The notes beneath the pieces were generated by a model. That model saw nothing but the letters and a program-made list of their open reading frames with translations, ran no database searches and was not told the DNA's origin. From Lingula anatina (lineage: Eukaryota > Brachiopoda > Lingulata > Lingulida > Lingulidae): DNA of 24,550 nucleotides. The stretch lies in assembly GCF_001039355.2 (NCBI RefSeq), contig NW_019774081.1, forward strand, positions 126,001 to 150,550. Reading direction: 5' to 3'. This document shows positions 12,859-23,259 of this stretch, piece by piece; position 1 is the first letter of the stretch, and the number at the start of each line of letters is the position of its first letter. The translations under genes were made by a program, and so were the position numbers.

Positions 12859-12890
12859 CTGATGAAGGCCTTCGACCAGGTTGGCCGTAA
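12859..12890 (+). other. Hammerhead-ribozyme-like motif, probably decayed
   Basis: CTGATGA is followed by a GGCC...GGCC pairing that resembles stem II, but the expected GAAA is GTAA here. The surrounding text (CCTTCGACC, then GGCCG) recalls tails carried by Penelope-like or retrozyme copies in many animals. Stems I and III could not be assigned. I treat it as a possible relic, not a working ribozyme. Confidence 0.2.
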
Positions 12891-14476
12891 GCTAACGGTA
12901 CGGAAAATTTTAGGCTTGTGTCTGAGAATTTTTGTGTTTAACCAGAAAAACTGTTGAAAAATTCTGTGAGCTTTTGTTTCTGCACCACCCTGGCTAGTCT
13001 GCCATTATTACTGACCCCAATTTCTTCCAAATACTTTGGATTTTGTCCTCAATTTATTCTACTTTGTGAGACTTTTGGCCTATCTCAGCCAATTCCCATT
13101 GTGGTCTGAGGGAGACCCATTCAGCATAATGGCAGCACAGAATTCCAATACTTGTTCAGAGAAATTCTCATTGTATAAGCATGAAGAGTAATATCTTTCT
13201 GATGACACTCTTAATGCTTTTTACATTGATTTTCTCTTAAGAAGAGTATAATACAGACAAATCAATACAAAGTTAGACAATATTGTCTACAGCATACCAT
13301 ATGGTTGGTGCATGTGTCCATACTACAATTCAATTCATTAACTGAATTTAACAAGACAACTTCAGCTTAACCAAACAGGAAGCCTTTGGTGCTAGCAATT
13401 ACATAATGAAAACATCTAAGTAGTACCAACTTGAATGTGCAAACACATTTTGAAGCTTCTGAAACTATCTATTACATTTACATTTTTTTTTTATTTCAGA
13501 AAACTGGACTACAAGTTCTGTGCTACAGAGAAATACATTATACATGAAACAGATATATTTTTCAACAATAAAATCTATTCACTTTCCTGAATATCGAAAA
13601 TTATTATCTTAAATGTCAGTCGCACACATCTATCTCAACAAGGAACTTATATCTTTCAATCGCATTTATAAACGAGAACCAAGACTAGCAGCACTACGTA
13701 AAAGAAATGAAAACAGTTACACAAAATGGACTTTAAAATTTCTCTATATTAAAAATGTAAGGCATAACAAGGAGGGTGTAAAACAAAGGTCCTTTCATAT
13801 TTCATTGGCCATAAATCTGGTGTCAGGGATGAATAAAAAAAGAAATGAACTAATTATAACTTGGAAGATGTTTTGAAATCATAAGTTAATTCTAACCTAA
13901 ATATAAAAAACAACATAAAGCCGATAATCCAAAAATATCAAATTTGCTTTTTATCTATTTGTGCATTAATATCAGTGATTATTGCCATACATCTACATCA
14001 TAATCAGACATCACAAAAGACCCGTCTGTGGCATTACCACTGGCCAAATATCAGAAAAATTTAAGCCAGGCCTGTAATAAAATCATGTAAACCTGTTCAG
14101 TTACGTGTCACTTTTTCTGCTTTGAGTCAGTAGATTCTTAGATCCTGGGGTTCAAAATACCAGTGGACTTTAAAATAATTACACAGACTAAATTGTTTTT
14201 CAAAATAATTAGAAAATTCTAACTGAATATACTTCTGGAAGATGAACAGTTTAGAATGTTCAAAATAAGGCCCTCAAAATATATACCACCAGCATTCTCA
14301 AAAATATTTATAAAAATTGAAGGGTAACAATTCTCCTTTCCAGTGAAAACTCTTCAAGCTACAGTTATATGGAAAACAATTTATTCTGATACATCAACTT
14401 GAGATTCATTTTGTATCCCTATATTCTTTCAATATAATACTTTCAATTTAAAGGCTGCATAAAAGAAAAAGACCAA

Positions 14477-16485
14477 TCATTGTGTTTTCTTTTCTGACTC
14501 TTCCAACTCTTCAATTTCATCATCTTCCATTTCTAATTCAGCTTTTAGTTTGGCAATTTCTTTGGCATCCTTTTCTTCTCTATTTCTAACCTGTGGGTAA
14601 AAAAATTCTTCTTATTCTTTAACTTAAGGTCACAAACAAAGTGTCATTTCAAGAGTAAACATTATGCAATATTTCAATTCTAAAACTTGTCTGTTGCTAA
14701 CATCTGGGAAAAATTAAAATAAGATAATGTACATTTAATGTTAAAAACCAACCTGATAGTAAATAAATAGTCTGCATCCTAATAGCAGTCCAAACACAAT
14801 AGATGGTGTGGCACGATCCATTTTCTCTCCTTTGGCCAAAGTGGTGTAGACAGAAACAAGCATAAGCAGTAGCAGCACAACATTAGAGATTTGTTTCACT
14901 GGACCTAAATGGAAATGTTAAAACCAAAACAAAATGATGATCATAAACATATTATACAAACAATTTTTGTTTTAAACTTGATGTATTTCGATGTGAAATA
15001 CACTGTAACACAAGATATTATATTCAAAATCTACTTCTATGCTTACAATGAAATGAAAATTTGAAAAATATCTTTTTTCATTTCCTCTGAAGCATGGTTT
15101 ACCTGGCAATATAGCTAGCATAATTCCACATACAACCTCTAGACCTCCCACTACTTTGCGATACATGTGAGCATTGGGTTTCCAACCAGTCAAGGTGGAA
15201 AGTGGAAAGACTTTGGCATCTCTGATAAACATCTTCCTCTGAAAATAAAAGAAACACTTCAACTAACCTTTTAAGTTGAAGAACTGAGATCAGGCTACAT
15301 ATACTGATTTTTTCCTTGTAGAAAAAGTGAAAATGTGAAGAAAAATATGCAAAGAATGCATTCATACGTTTTGTTTTCAAATTAATGACTGATTACTTAG
15401 TTAATGTACATGTGAATCAAGTTCAGGTTTATGTGTTACTTTTATCAGTTCTAGTGCTTTCACATATTTAAAACTTTAANAAAGAAAAAAAATGCAAAGA
15501 ATGCATTCATACGTTTTGTTTTCAAATTAATGACTTAGTTAATGTACATGTGAATCAAGTTCAGGTTTATGTGTTACTTTTATCAGTTCTAGTGCTTTCA
15601 CATATTTAAAACTTTAATTTATACAACTTCACTTCATTGGTATGATTTAGTTGAGAGAACATTCCATATTATTTTACCATTCATAATGTCTTTTCCACTC
15701 ATCTTTCACATTCCACAAAAAAGGAAAATAATATATTTTTATCTTTTATTTTTTGTCCCCATTACCCCATTACACATAAGTTAAGAGGTCAAAATTAGAG
15801 CACAAACCTTTTTTTTACTTGACCTACTTCAAATGCACATTTCTTTTACTAATGAAGTGAGAGATTTTAATTTTTATGGCATTATTTAGGGCTGAAAATC
15901 AAGTGGGCGATTTTTGACTCATTTTATAAGTGGATACTGAAAAAAATGACAGATATGGTGTCACTAAAGCTTGAAATAATTCTGATTTAAGTGAGATATC
16001 TCAAAAATTTTAGTGGTTTATTCATACTCAGATAAGTAGTTTTCTGTGTATCAAGTCTCTTGCTTAATTAGAGAAAATCGTGTGTGGAGCCTTCAACTCA
16101 TGAAATTATTGTCCTAGTAAAATGGAAAGAAATTGCAAAATGAGGATAACAGACGTCCCAGAGGAAAACATGTATCACGCAAACCTATTTAGAATTCTGA
16201 CAAGTTCCAACTTCATTGAAATAAATTAATAACAGGTGAACCAGACAATATATGATGATAAAGTTAACCTCGCCGACTGGCAATCTCTCAAGACAATAAG
16301 GAGTCATTGCATGAGCTACTTTGGGGGCATTATAGTTATTTTGGTAGCTTTTCGTGTACTTAAAATATACTTACGAGTTCTCTGTGTACTTCTTCGTTCA
16401 CTGCTGGGGTAAGCTTCATAGTTCCCATTAAAATAAAGAAAAACCCGATGGTCATTGACAGCATTGTCAAAGCCGACGACGCCAT
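14477..16485 (-). CDS. TMEM35A: TMEM35A / NACHO, nicotinic acetylcholine receptor chaperone
   Basis: Small multi-pass ER membrane protein of the DoxX-like family; vertebrate NACHO promotes assembly and surface delivery of nicotinic receptors. Four minus-strand exons with GT-AG borders: 16375-16485, 15103-15238, 14753-14904, 14477-14590, giving 170 residues against 167 in human. Exon 1 has a hydrophobic segment ending GFFFILMGTMKLTP, matching vertebrate GLFFVFMGTIKLTP. Exon 2 carries VVGGLEVVCGIMLAILPG, matching the second membrane segment. Exon 3 carries two further hydrophobic helices (residues about 89-106 and 116-132). Exon 4 is an acidic, Lys/Glu-rich tail (VRNREEKDAKEIAKLKAELE onward). 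TGA is at 14477-14479. A second near-identical exon 1 lies upstream at 18220-18330. The gene is head-to-head with LANCL3. Confidence 0.93.
15239..16374 (-). other. TMEM35A intron 1
   Basis: About 1.1 kb between the exon 1 donor (GTAAGT, minus strand) and the exon 2 acceptor (TTTTCAG). Apart from the N-spanning repeat and the left edge of the 1.8-kb duplicated block (from 16112), I see nothing in it. Confidence 0.7.
15347..15617. repeat. Direct repeat spanning a single N (likely unmerged overlap)
   Basis: The 133 bases at 15347-15479 recur at 15492-15617 with a single 7-bp deletion (TGATTAC) and no other clear change. The N at 15480 sits exactly at the end of the first copy. It lies in TMEM35A intron 1. 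The pattern is what results when two overlapping contig ends carrying different alleles are scaffolded without merging. Confidence 0.88.
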
Positions 16486-16806
16486 CTTGGATAATGTGAT
16501 TAACTGCAGACAAGATTTAAGTTATTGTATCTATAAAGGAGTCAAATTTGATTTTATGTAATTTTGAAAGTACAACAAATTTTTTTTAATTATTGAAAGA
16601 TCTTTTTGCACTTACATATTATTCATAAACATTCAATAATATTTTATTTACAAATTTGGTCCGTATTATTTCAATGCAACCTTGACCTAACCACTGACCT
16701 GACGTGACCTAGAAAATTTATCCAGCGCTGTCAGTGAAAAGTTCATTATTTTAAGATTAAAGATAGGTCCAGTTTTGTGCACATAGTACGTCTAGGCAGA
16801 GAAAAA
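16486..16806. promoter_or_regulatory. Bidirectional promoter between TMEM35A and LANCL3 (copy A)
   Basis: 321 bases separate the minus-strand TMEM35A ATG (16485) from the LANCL3 ATG (16807), so both 5' UTRs and any core promoter must fit here. Three copies of TGACCT, the complement of the AGGTCA nuclear-receptor half-site, occur at 16683-16688, 16695-16700 and 16705-16710, spaced 6 and 4 bases. The last pair overlaps TGACGTGA, close to a CREB-type site. No obvious TATA box is placed for either side. Confidence 0.6.
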
Positions 16807-17813
16807 ATGAGGTATTTTAAGAACAAAATGCCGGACTATGTCAGTGGAAGTGATGTTGAAGTAAGTCGCCAGAAGTGGTTACCGATAATCCACTCCATGG
16901 TTGAACAAATAAACCGACACACACCAGAAGATGATTTCCAATCAGCCGAAGGAGGGCTTTACGTTGGAAGTGCTGGTGTGGCATACATGCTGTACTATCT
17001 CACAGAGTCGGGGTTGTTCGTGGGTCACAGACGTGAGTTCTTCGAGAAAGCAACAGCTTGTATTGCAGTTTCAATTGGATATTCACATAGGCACCGTTCG
17101 CGAGATCCACCAGTCTCATTTATCTTGGGATCAGCTGGAGTCTATGTTGTGGGCGCTCTGTTACACAAGGCAATGGGAGACCAGCAAAAAGCCGGCGATT
17201 TTGTTGGGAAATATGCAGACCTTGCACTTCACTGTGTACCATTGAATTTTCTTTCCTGTGGATCAGATGAGCTGTTTGTTGGAAGAGCTGGATATTTGTG
17301 CGGGGCTTTGACCTTGCACAGCAAATTTGGCCCGGTAAAACCATAACAGAGTTATTAACTCCAACAAGGTTTTATTTTCGTTATTTCATCATAAAATTTA
17401 AGTCATACCCCATTATTTAAGCCATTTCCATGAACAAGTCTATTGCTAAGAAAGAACCAAAGACATGGAGGATGATATTTTTCTAAAAACGTACACTCTT
17501 TCCTTGTTGCACCATTGACTCAATTCTAGTACATGCATTTGATGTATAATTCAACATAAATTTCTTCACCTAGGTTGCTACAAGAGGTTAAAGCTTTATA
17601 TCTTTAAATACATGGTGATTGGGAGCATTCATCCCTTGGGTATTCTTATCCCCACAAATAAACTTTTTTATTTAATGTTGCAGGTACATGTAATTCCTAA
17701 AGAGGCATTGCATGCAGTATGGAAGTCCATTATACAATCTGGCAGAGAATATGCTAAGAAACGAAAATTAAAATGTCCTCTTATGTATGCTTACTACGAA
17801 ACTGAATACCTAG
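16807..17813 (+). CDS. LANCL3: LANCL3 exons 1-2, duplicate copy A (5' part only)
   Basis: Exon 1A is 16807-17334 (176 codons, from ATG in AAAAATGA to CCG before GTAAAA). Exon 2A is 17684-17813, entered after TTGCAG and ending at CTAG before GTAATA. The protein begins MRYFKNKMPDYVSGSD and contains GGLYVGSAGVAYMLYYL and CGSDELFVGRAGYLCGAL, hallmark LanC-like repeats. Compared with copy B it differs at K/Q, S/R and E/D near the start and has two extra residues (VH) at the start of exon 2. There is no exon 3 or 4 of its own before copy B begins, so it could make a full protein only by splicing over copy B to 19900. Artefact and real alternative first exons are both open. Confidence 0.75.
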
Positions 17814-17895
17814 GTAATATATTCTTGGGTAATTGATTTTACATTTATTTTGAGTAATCAAAAACTTTGGTAAAGCTTTTTTTTTTTTTTTTTGC

Positions 17896-17896
17896 N
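17896..17896. other. Single-N assembly join inside the duplication
   Basis: The N follows a run of about 17 T, the same tract that ends copy B at 19712-19730. About 60 bases of unmatched sequence follow before copy B starts at 17958. This is a join between contigs rather than a read-through sequence. Confidence 0.7.
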
Positions 17897-18219
17897 TTTT
17901 AGATGATATAAGTATTATAATTTTCTGATCAGTTTGAAAATTTTTCTGATATACCTATCCTAGTAAAATGGAAAGAAATTGCAAAATGAGGATAACAGGC
18001 GTCCCAGAGGAAAACATGCATCACGCAAACCTATTTAGAATTCTGACAAGTTTTAACTTCATTGAATTAATTAATAACAGGTGAACCAGACAACATATGA
18101 TGATAAAGTTAACCTCGCCGACTAGCAATCTCTCAAGACAATAAGGAGTCATTGCGTGAGCTACTTTGGGGGCATTATAGGTATTTTGGTAGCTTTTCGT
18201 GTACTTAAAATATACTTAC

Positions 18220-18330
18220 GAGTTCTCTGTGTACTTCTTCGTTCACTGCGGGAGTAAGCTTCATAGTTCCCATTAAAATAAAGAAAAACCCAATGGTCAT
18301 TGACAGCATTGTCAAAGCCGACGACGCCAT
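18220..18330 (-). CDS. TMEM35A: TMEM35A exon 1, duplicate copy B
   Basis: 111 coding bases on the minus strand, ATG at 18328-18330, ending before the donor GTAAGT. It encodes the same 37 residues as the exon at 16375-16485 with silent differences (for example GGG to GGT and CCA to CCC-type changes in the Gly and Pro codons). The frame and donor are intact, so it could splice to exon 2 at 15238 as an alternative first exon if the duplication is real. Confidence 0.8.
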
Positions 18331-18648
18331 CTTGGATAATGTGATTAACTGCAGACAAGATTTAAGTTATTGTATCTATAAAGGAGTCAAATTTGATTTT
18401 ATTTAATTTTGAAAGTACAACTAAAATTTTTTTAATTATTGAAAGATCTTTTTGCACTTACATATTATTCATAAACATTCAATAATGTTTTATTTACAAA
18501 ATTGGTCCGTATTATTTCAATGCAACCTTGACCTAACCACTGACCTGACGTGACCTAGAAAATTTATCCAGCGCTGTCAGTGAAAAGTTCATTTAAGATT
18601 AAAGATAGGTCCAGTTTTGTGCACATAGTACGTCTAGGCAGAGAAAAA
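18331..18648. promoter_or_regulatory. Bidirectional promoter, copy B
   Basis: 318 bases between the second TMEM35A ATG and the second LANCL3 ATG. The three TGACCT half-sites are kept at 18529-18534, 18541-18546 and 18551-18556 with the same spacing as in copy A, although flanking T-rich stretches differ by small indels. Confidence 0.6.
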
Positions 18649-20970
<2,322 letters not shown>

Positions 20971-21830
20971 TGTGCTTTTGAAGTAATTAAAAGTTTCAAC
21001 TGTACTTCAATATAGCATCTTGTGTTTGTAAGCTGTGTTTCAACATAGAAATTGACTATGTTTGGTACCTCTGGGAATTATGTTTAGTCCTGCAGTTGTT
21101 TAGGTGTATCTCAGTAGCAGACTATATAACGCTTGGTATGTTGATACAACTCCTGTTAAATCTTTGCTTTTCCATATTTCATGTTCATGTATCTACTTAA
21201 GTTCAAGAAGCAATACAAACAAATATTAATTACTTTTAAATAAATTCAAACTGTCAAATACTTTTGTTTAATGCAAAGGCTGTATGCTATTTTTATTTCT
21301 TACTCTACTTTTCACTTTTTATTGTTCAAAATATTAATTTTATTTTTATACTCTATAAATGTGAGAGCAAATGACTGTCAAGACTCCTCTTTCTTTAAAA
21401 GTGATTGCAGCCAGCTGCCACATGTGGTAGTTGGTTATTTTCACTGATTCTTGCCAAATCCAAGTCTGTGATGATTCTTCTATACTCTGTTAAAACTGCT
21501 TTCCCATATAGTTATATTTTAAGGCAGCAATAGATTTTACTTATAAACATTATGTTTTAAAAAGTTTTTTTTTTTTTTTTGCAATAATATTCAGTATTTA
21601 AGTTTGTCAATAGTTCTGAATACCCAATTCACATTCACTGATAAGGAATGTTAATAAAAAGAAAATTTAGCAAGAGTCTTTCTGTGTAATGTGTCATGAC
21701 TCTTGGTTTTCTCATTATTTGGTCAGTTCGAACTTTATGGAATTCTTTTAAAGGTCCAAAATGGCAGCGATATGATATACAAGAACACTCAAGTGCTAAG
21801 CATTTATTATTATTTTTAAATTGAATGCTG
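20971..21830 (+). other. LANCL3 3' UTR and downstream flank
   Basis: AT-rich sequence with ATTAAA at 20986-20991, AATAAA at 21239-21244 and another AATAAA at 21653-21658, so the transcript probably ends at one of these. A T15-type run lies near 21565-21580. No coding frame is convincing. Confidence 0.45.
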
Positions 21831-21838
21831 TTTTCAGA

Positions 21839-22224
21839 CACCCTGAGCTTCAGAGATAACTTGAAACAAACTTTAACACTATAGTAACCCTTGCTGTTTC
21901 AAGTGACCTCTGACTAGATTTGTTTTGACCTGCTTTATTAAACCAATATGTCCCATGAGACTAGAGCAACACGTGTTTGTTTATTAGTGCAGCAATATAT
22001 ATCTCCGTAACCTTTGACTGGTCTGGATTTGAACAAAGAGCACTTTGACTCGTTTGCGTTTACTGGCTAGATTGTTCAGTGAGTCATTGAGGGCGGGCTT
22101 TGAAGTTGAGTGGCAGGCAACCAGGCCTAAGGAACCTGGTCAGAGGTAACTTGAAATGGCAAGGGTATCCTAGACATCTTATAGCGTAGAGGTTTGTTTC
22201 AAGTTATCTCTGAAGCTCGGGGTG
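21839..22224. mobile_element. Non-autonomous DNA transposon (MITE) with long terminal inverted repeats
   Basis: The 386-bp element starts CACCCTGAGCTTCAGAGATA and ends with its near reverse complement (TATCTCTGAAGCTCGGGGTG). Pairing continues inward, with gaps, for roughly 65-70 bases. It is flanked by a perfect 8-bp target-site duplication, TTTTCAGA (21831-21838 and 22225-22232). There is no transposase frame. Eight-base duplications are typical of hAT (also P and Merlin) transposons; the CACCC terminus is not a textbook hAT end, so the superfamily is tentative. Confidence 0.9.
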
Positions 22225-22232
22225 TTTTCAGA

Positions 22233-22597
22233 AGACATCATGATCAACTTGCATTTATTGTTAAATTACAGAAGTATCTTAGAATCTGTATGAGGTAATG
22301 AGAATAAAGTGCTAGATTACACTTATTCAAAATGTTTTGTATTTACATTTTGCCTTGAATTAGATTTATTTGCTTTTATAATTTCATATTTCATATATGT
22401 ACATGTATGATAAAAAGAATCTCCTAACATAATTTGAAGTTATTAGCTTAACGTAAGGTCTAAACCTCCCATTTTCGAAATAAATTACCATCGCATGATC
22501 AGTGTTGGGCACATTTTAAATGTTTGAAAAATTACTAAAAATGGTTTATTCACTATCTGCAATATTTTCTCTCTTAAAGCTGCATATACAGGTACAA
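22233..22597. other. AT-rich spacer between the two MITEs
   Basis: About 365 bases with no coding frame, repeat or RNA gene that I can support. Confidence 0.5.
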
Positions 22598-22605
22598 AGC
22601 TGAAC

Positions 22606-22728
22606 CACCCTGAGCTTCAGTTACCTTGAAACAAACCTCTACACTAAAGCATACTTTGCCGTTTCAAGTAACTTGAGGGGTATGCTTTAGTGTAGAGGTT
22701 TGTTTCAAGTTAAACTTGAAGCTCGGGG
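22606..22728. mobile_element. Short foldback MITE, relative of the element at 21839
   Basis: A 123-bp element begins CACCCTGAGCTTCAG and ends TTGAAGCTCGGGG, the same termini as the neighbour at 21839 except that the final TG is missing. It is flanked by a perfect 8-bp duplication, AGCTGAAC (22598-22605 and 22729-22736). Its two arms pair over most of their length, including an unbroken 23-base stem (arms at about 22634-22656 and 22681-22703 region), leaving a small loop. It is therefore almost pure hairpin. Confidence 0.88.
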
Positions 22729-22736
22729 AGCTGAAC

Positions 22737-23216
22737 ACAACTTCTTTGCAATTGCCCGTTGCTATGTTTCCAGTAAACAATGCGACAATAAAGCTATTTC
22801 CCGCGTTAGCTCGTTAGCTCAACTACCGCAATTGACAGACTGATTTTTGATAATGATACATTATTTTTAATGAACATGGAATTCAGTGAATAACAAAGTA
22901 TATTAACTTAATTACACTTTGTAAATATAAGCAAAGAAAGCAAATATAAAACAAAATTCAAAATTTTAACATTTTTAAATTATTGAAATAATTTATGCAG
23001 AGCTTATCTTGTTATCACGTGATCGCGCCACTTCTAAATTCATATTCATGAGTCATTCACACTCACAATACGCCGTGAAGTAACGGGGTCAGCTCAGTTT
23101 ACAAATTTGTTTTCGCGACCCGGCTCCTTTCATATAGTAGAATCAACGTCGTTGAGAAACGTTGGACATATAACAACCAAAAAAGAGGTTGACAGGCACA
23201 TACGGCACTTCCTAAG
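22737..23216 (+). promoter_or_regulatory. Putative promoter and 5' UTR of the next gene
   Basis: Relative to the surroundings this interval is richer in CpG, especially from 23010 on. It contains the palindrome TCACGTGA (23015-23022), an E-box of the type bound by USF, MITF/TFE and related bHLH-ZIP factors. It lies about 200 bases before the ATG of a likely first exon (23217). Promoter assignment is inference. Confidence 0.35.
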
Positions 23217-23253
23217 ATGTTTGGAAAGTCGTCAAAGAAGTCTAAACATTCAA
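23217..23253 (+). CDS. Candidate first coding exon of an unrecognised gene
   Basis: ATG with A at -3 opens 12 codons, MFGKSSKKSKHS, plus one base, ending at a perfect GTAAGT donor (23254-23259). The short Ser/Lys-rich start, a CpG-richer upstream region and a consensus donor together look like a first exon whose remaining exons lie past the window end. The start vaguely recalls MFGK openings such as that of PAK4, but 12 residues cannot identify a family. A competing frame opening at 23107 also reads through the donor. Confidence 0.4.
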
Positions 23254-23259
23254 GTAAGT

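Larger units (their letters stand above)
10880..14476. other. Non-coding interval between convergent genes; may include a long TMEM35A 3' UTR
   Basis: About 3.6 kb with no convincing coding frame on either strand; the longest open frames (near 12566 and 13613) resemble nothing known. AATAAA hexamers on the minus strand appear as TTTATT at 11710-11715, 11387-11392 and 11170-11175, so the TMEM35A 3' UTR could extend this far. The interval also holds an 82-bp tandem duplication (11717-11887), A-rich runs (12308-12343) and a degraded hammerhead-like motif (12859-12890). Confidence 0.45.

Noticed and set aside
12566-12862. 98-codon open frame on the plus strand
   Set aside because: No family resemblance, no splice context, and it lies in AT-rich DNA where such frames arise by chance.
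13613-13876. 87-codon open frame, Lys/Arg/Asn-rich
   Set aside because: Composition is that of AT-rich random translation and no motif is recognisable.
16316-16513. 65-codon minus-strand frame over TMEM35A exon 1 (and its twin at 18161-18358)
   Set aside because: It is out of frame with the TMEM35A exon. The correct frame starts at 16485 (18330), shows clear homology and splices properly.
16931-17245. 104-codon plus-strand frame within LANCL3 exon 1 (twin at 18773-19087)
   Set aside because: Shadow of the LANCL3 frame; the true frame shows the LanC-like motifs.
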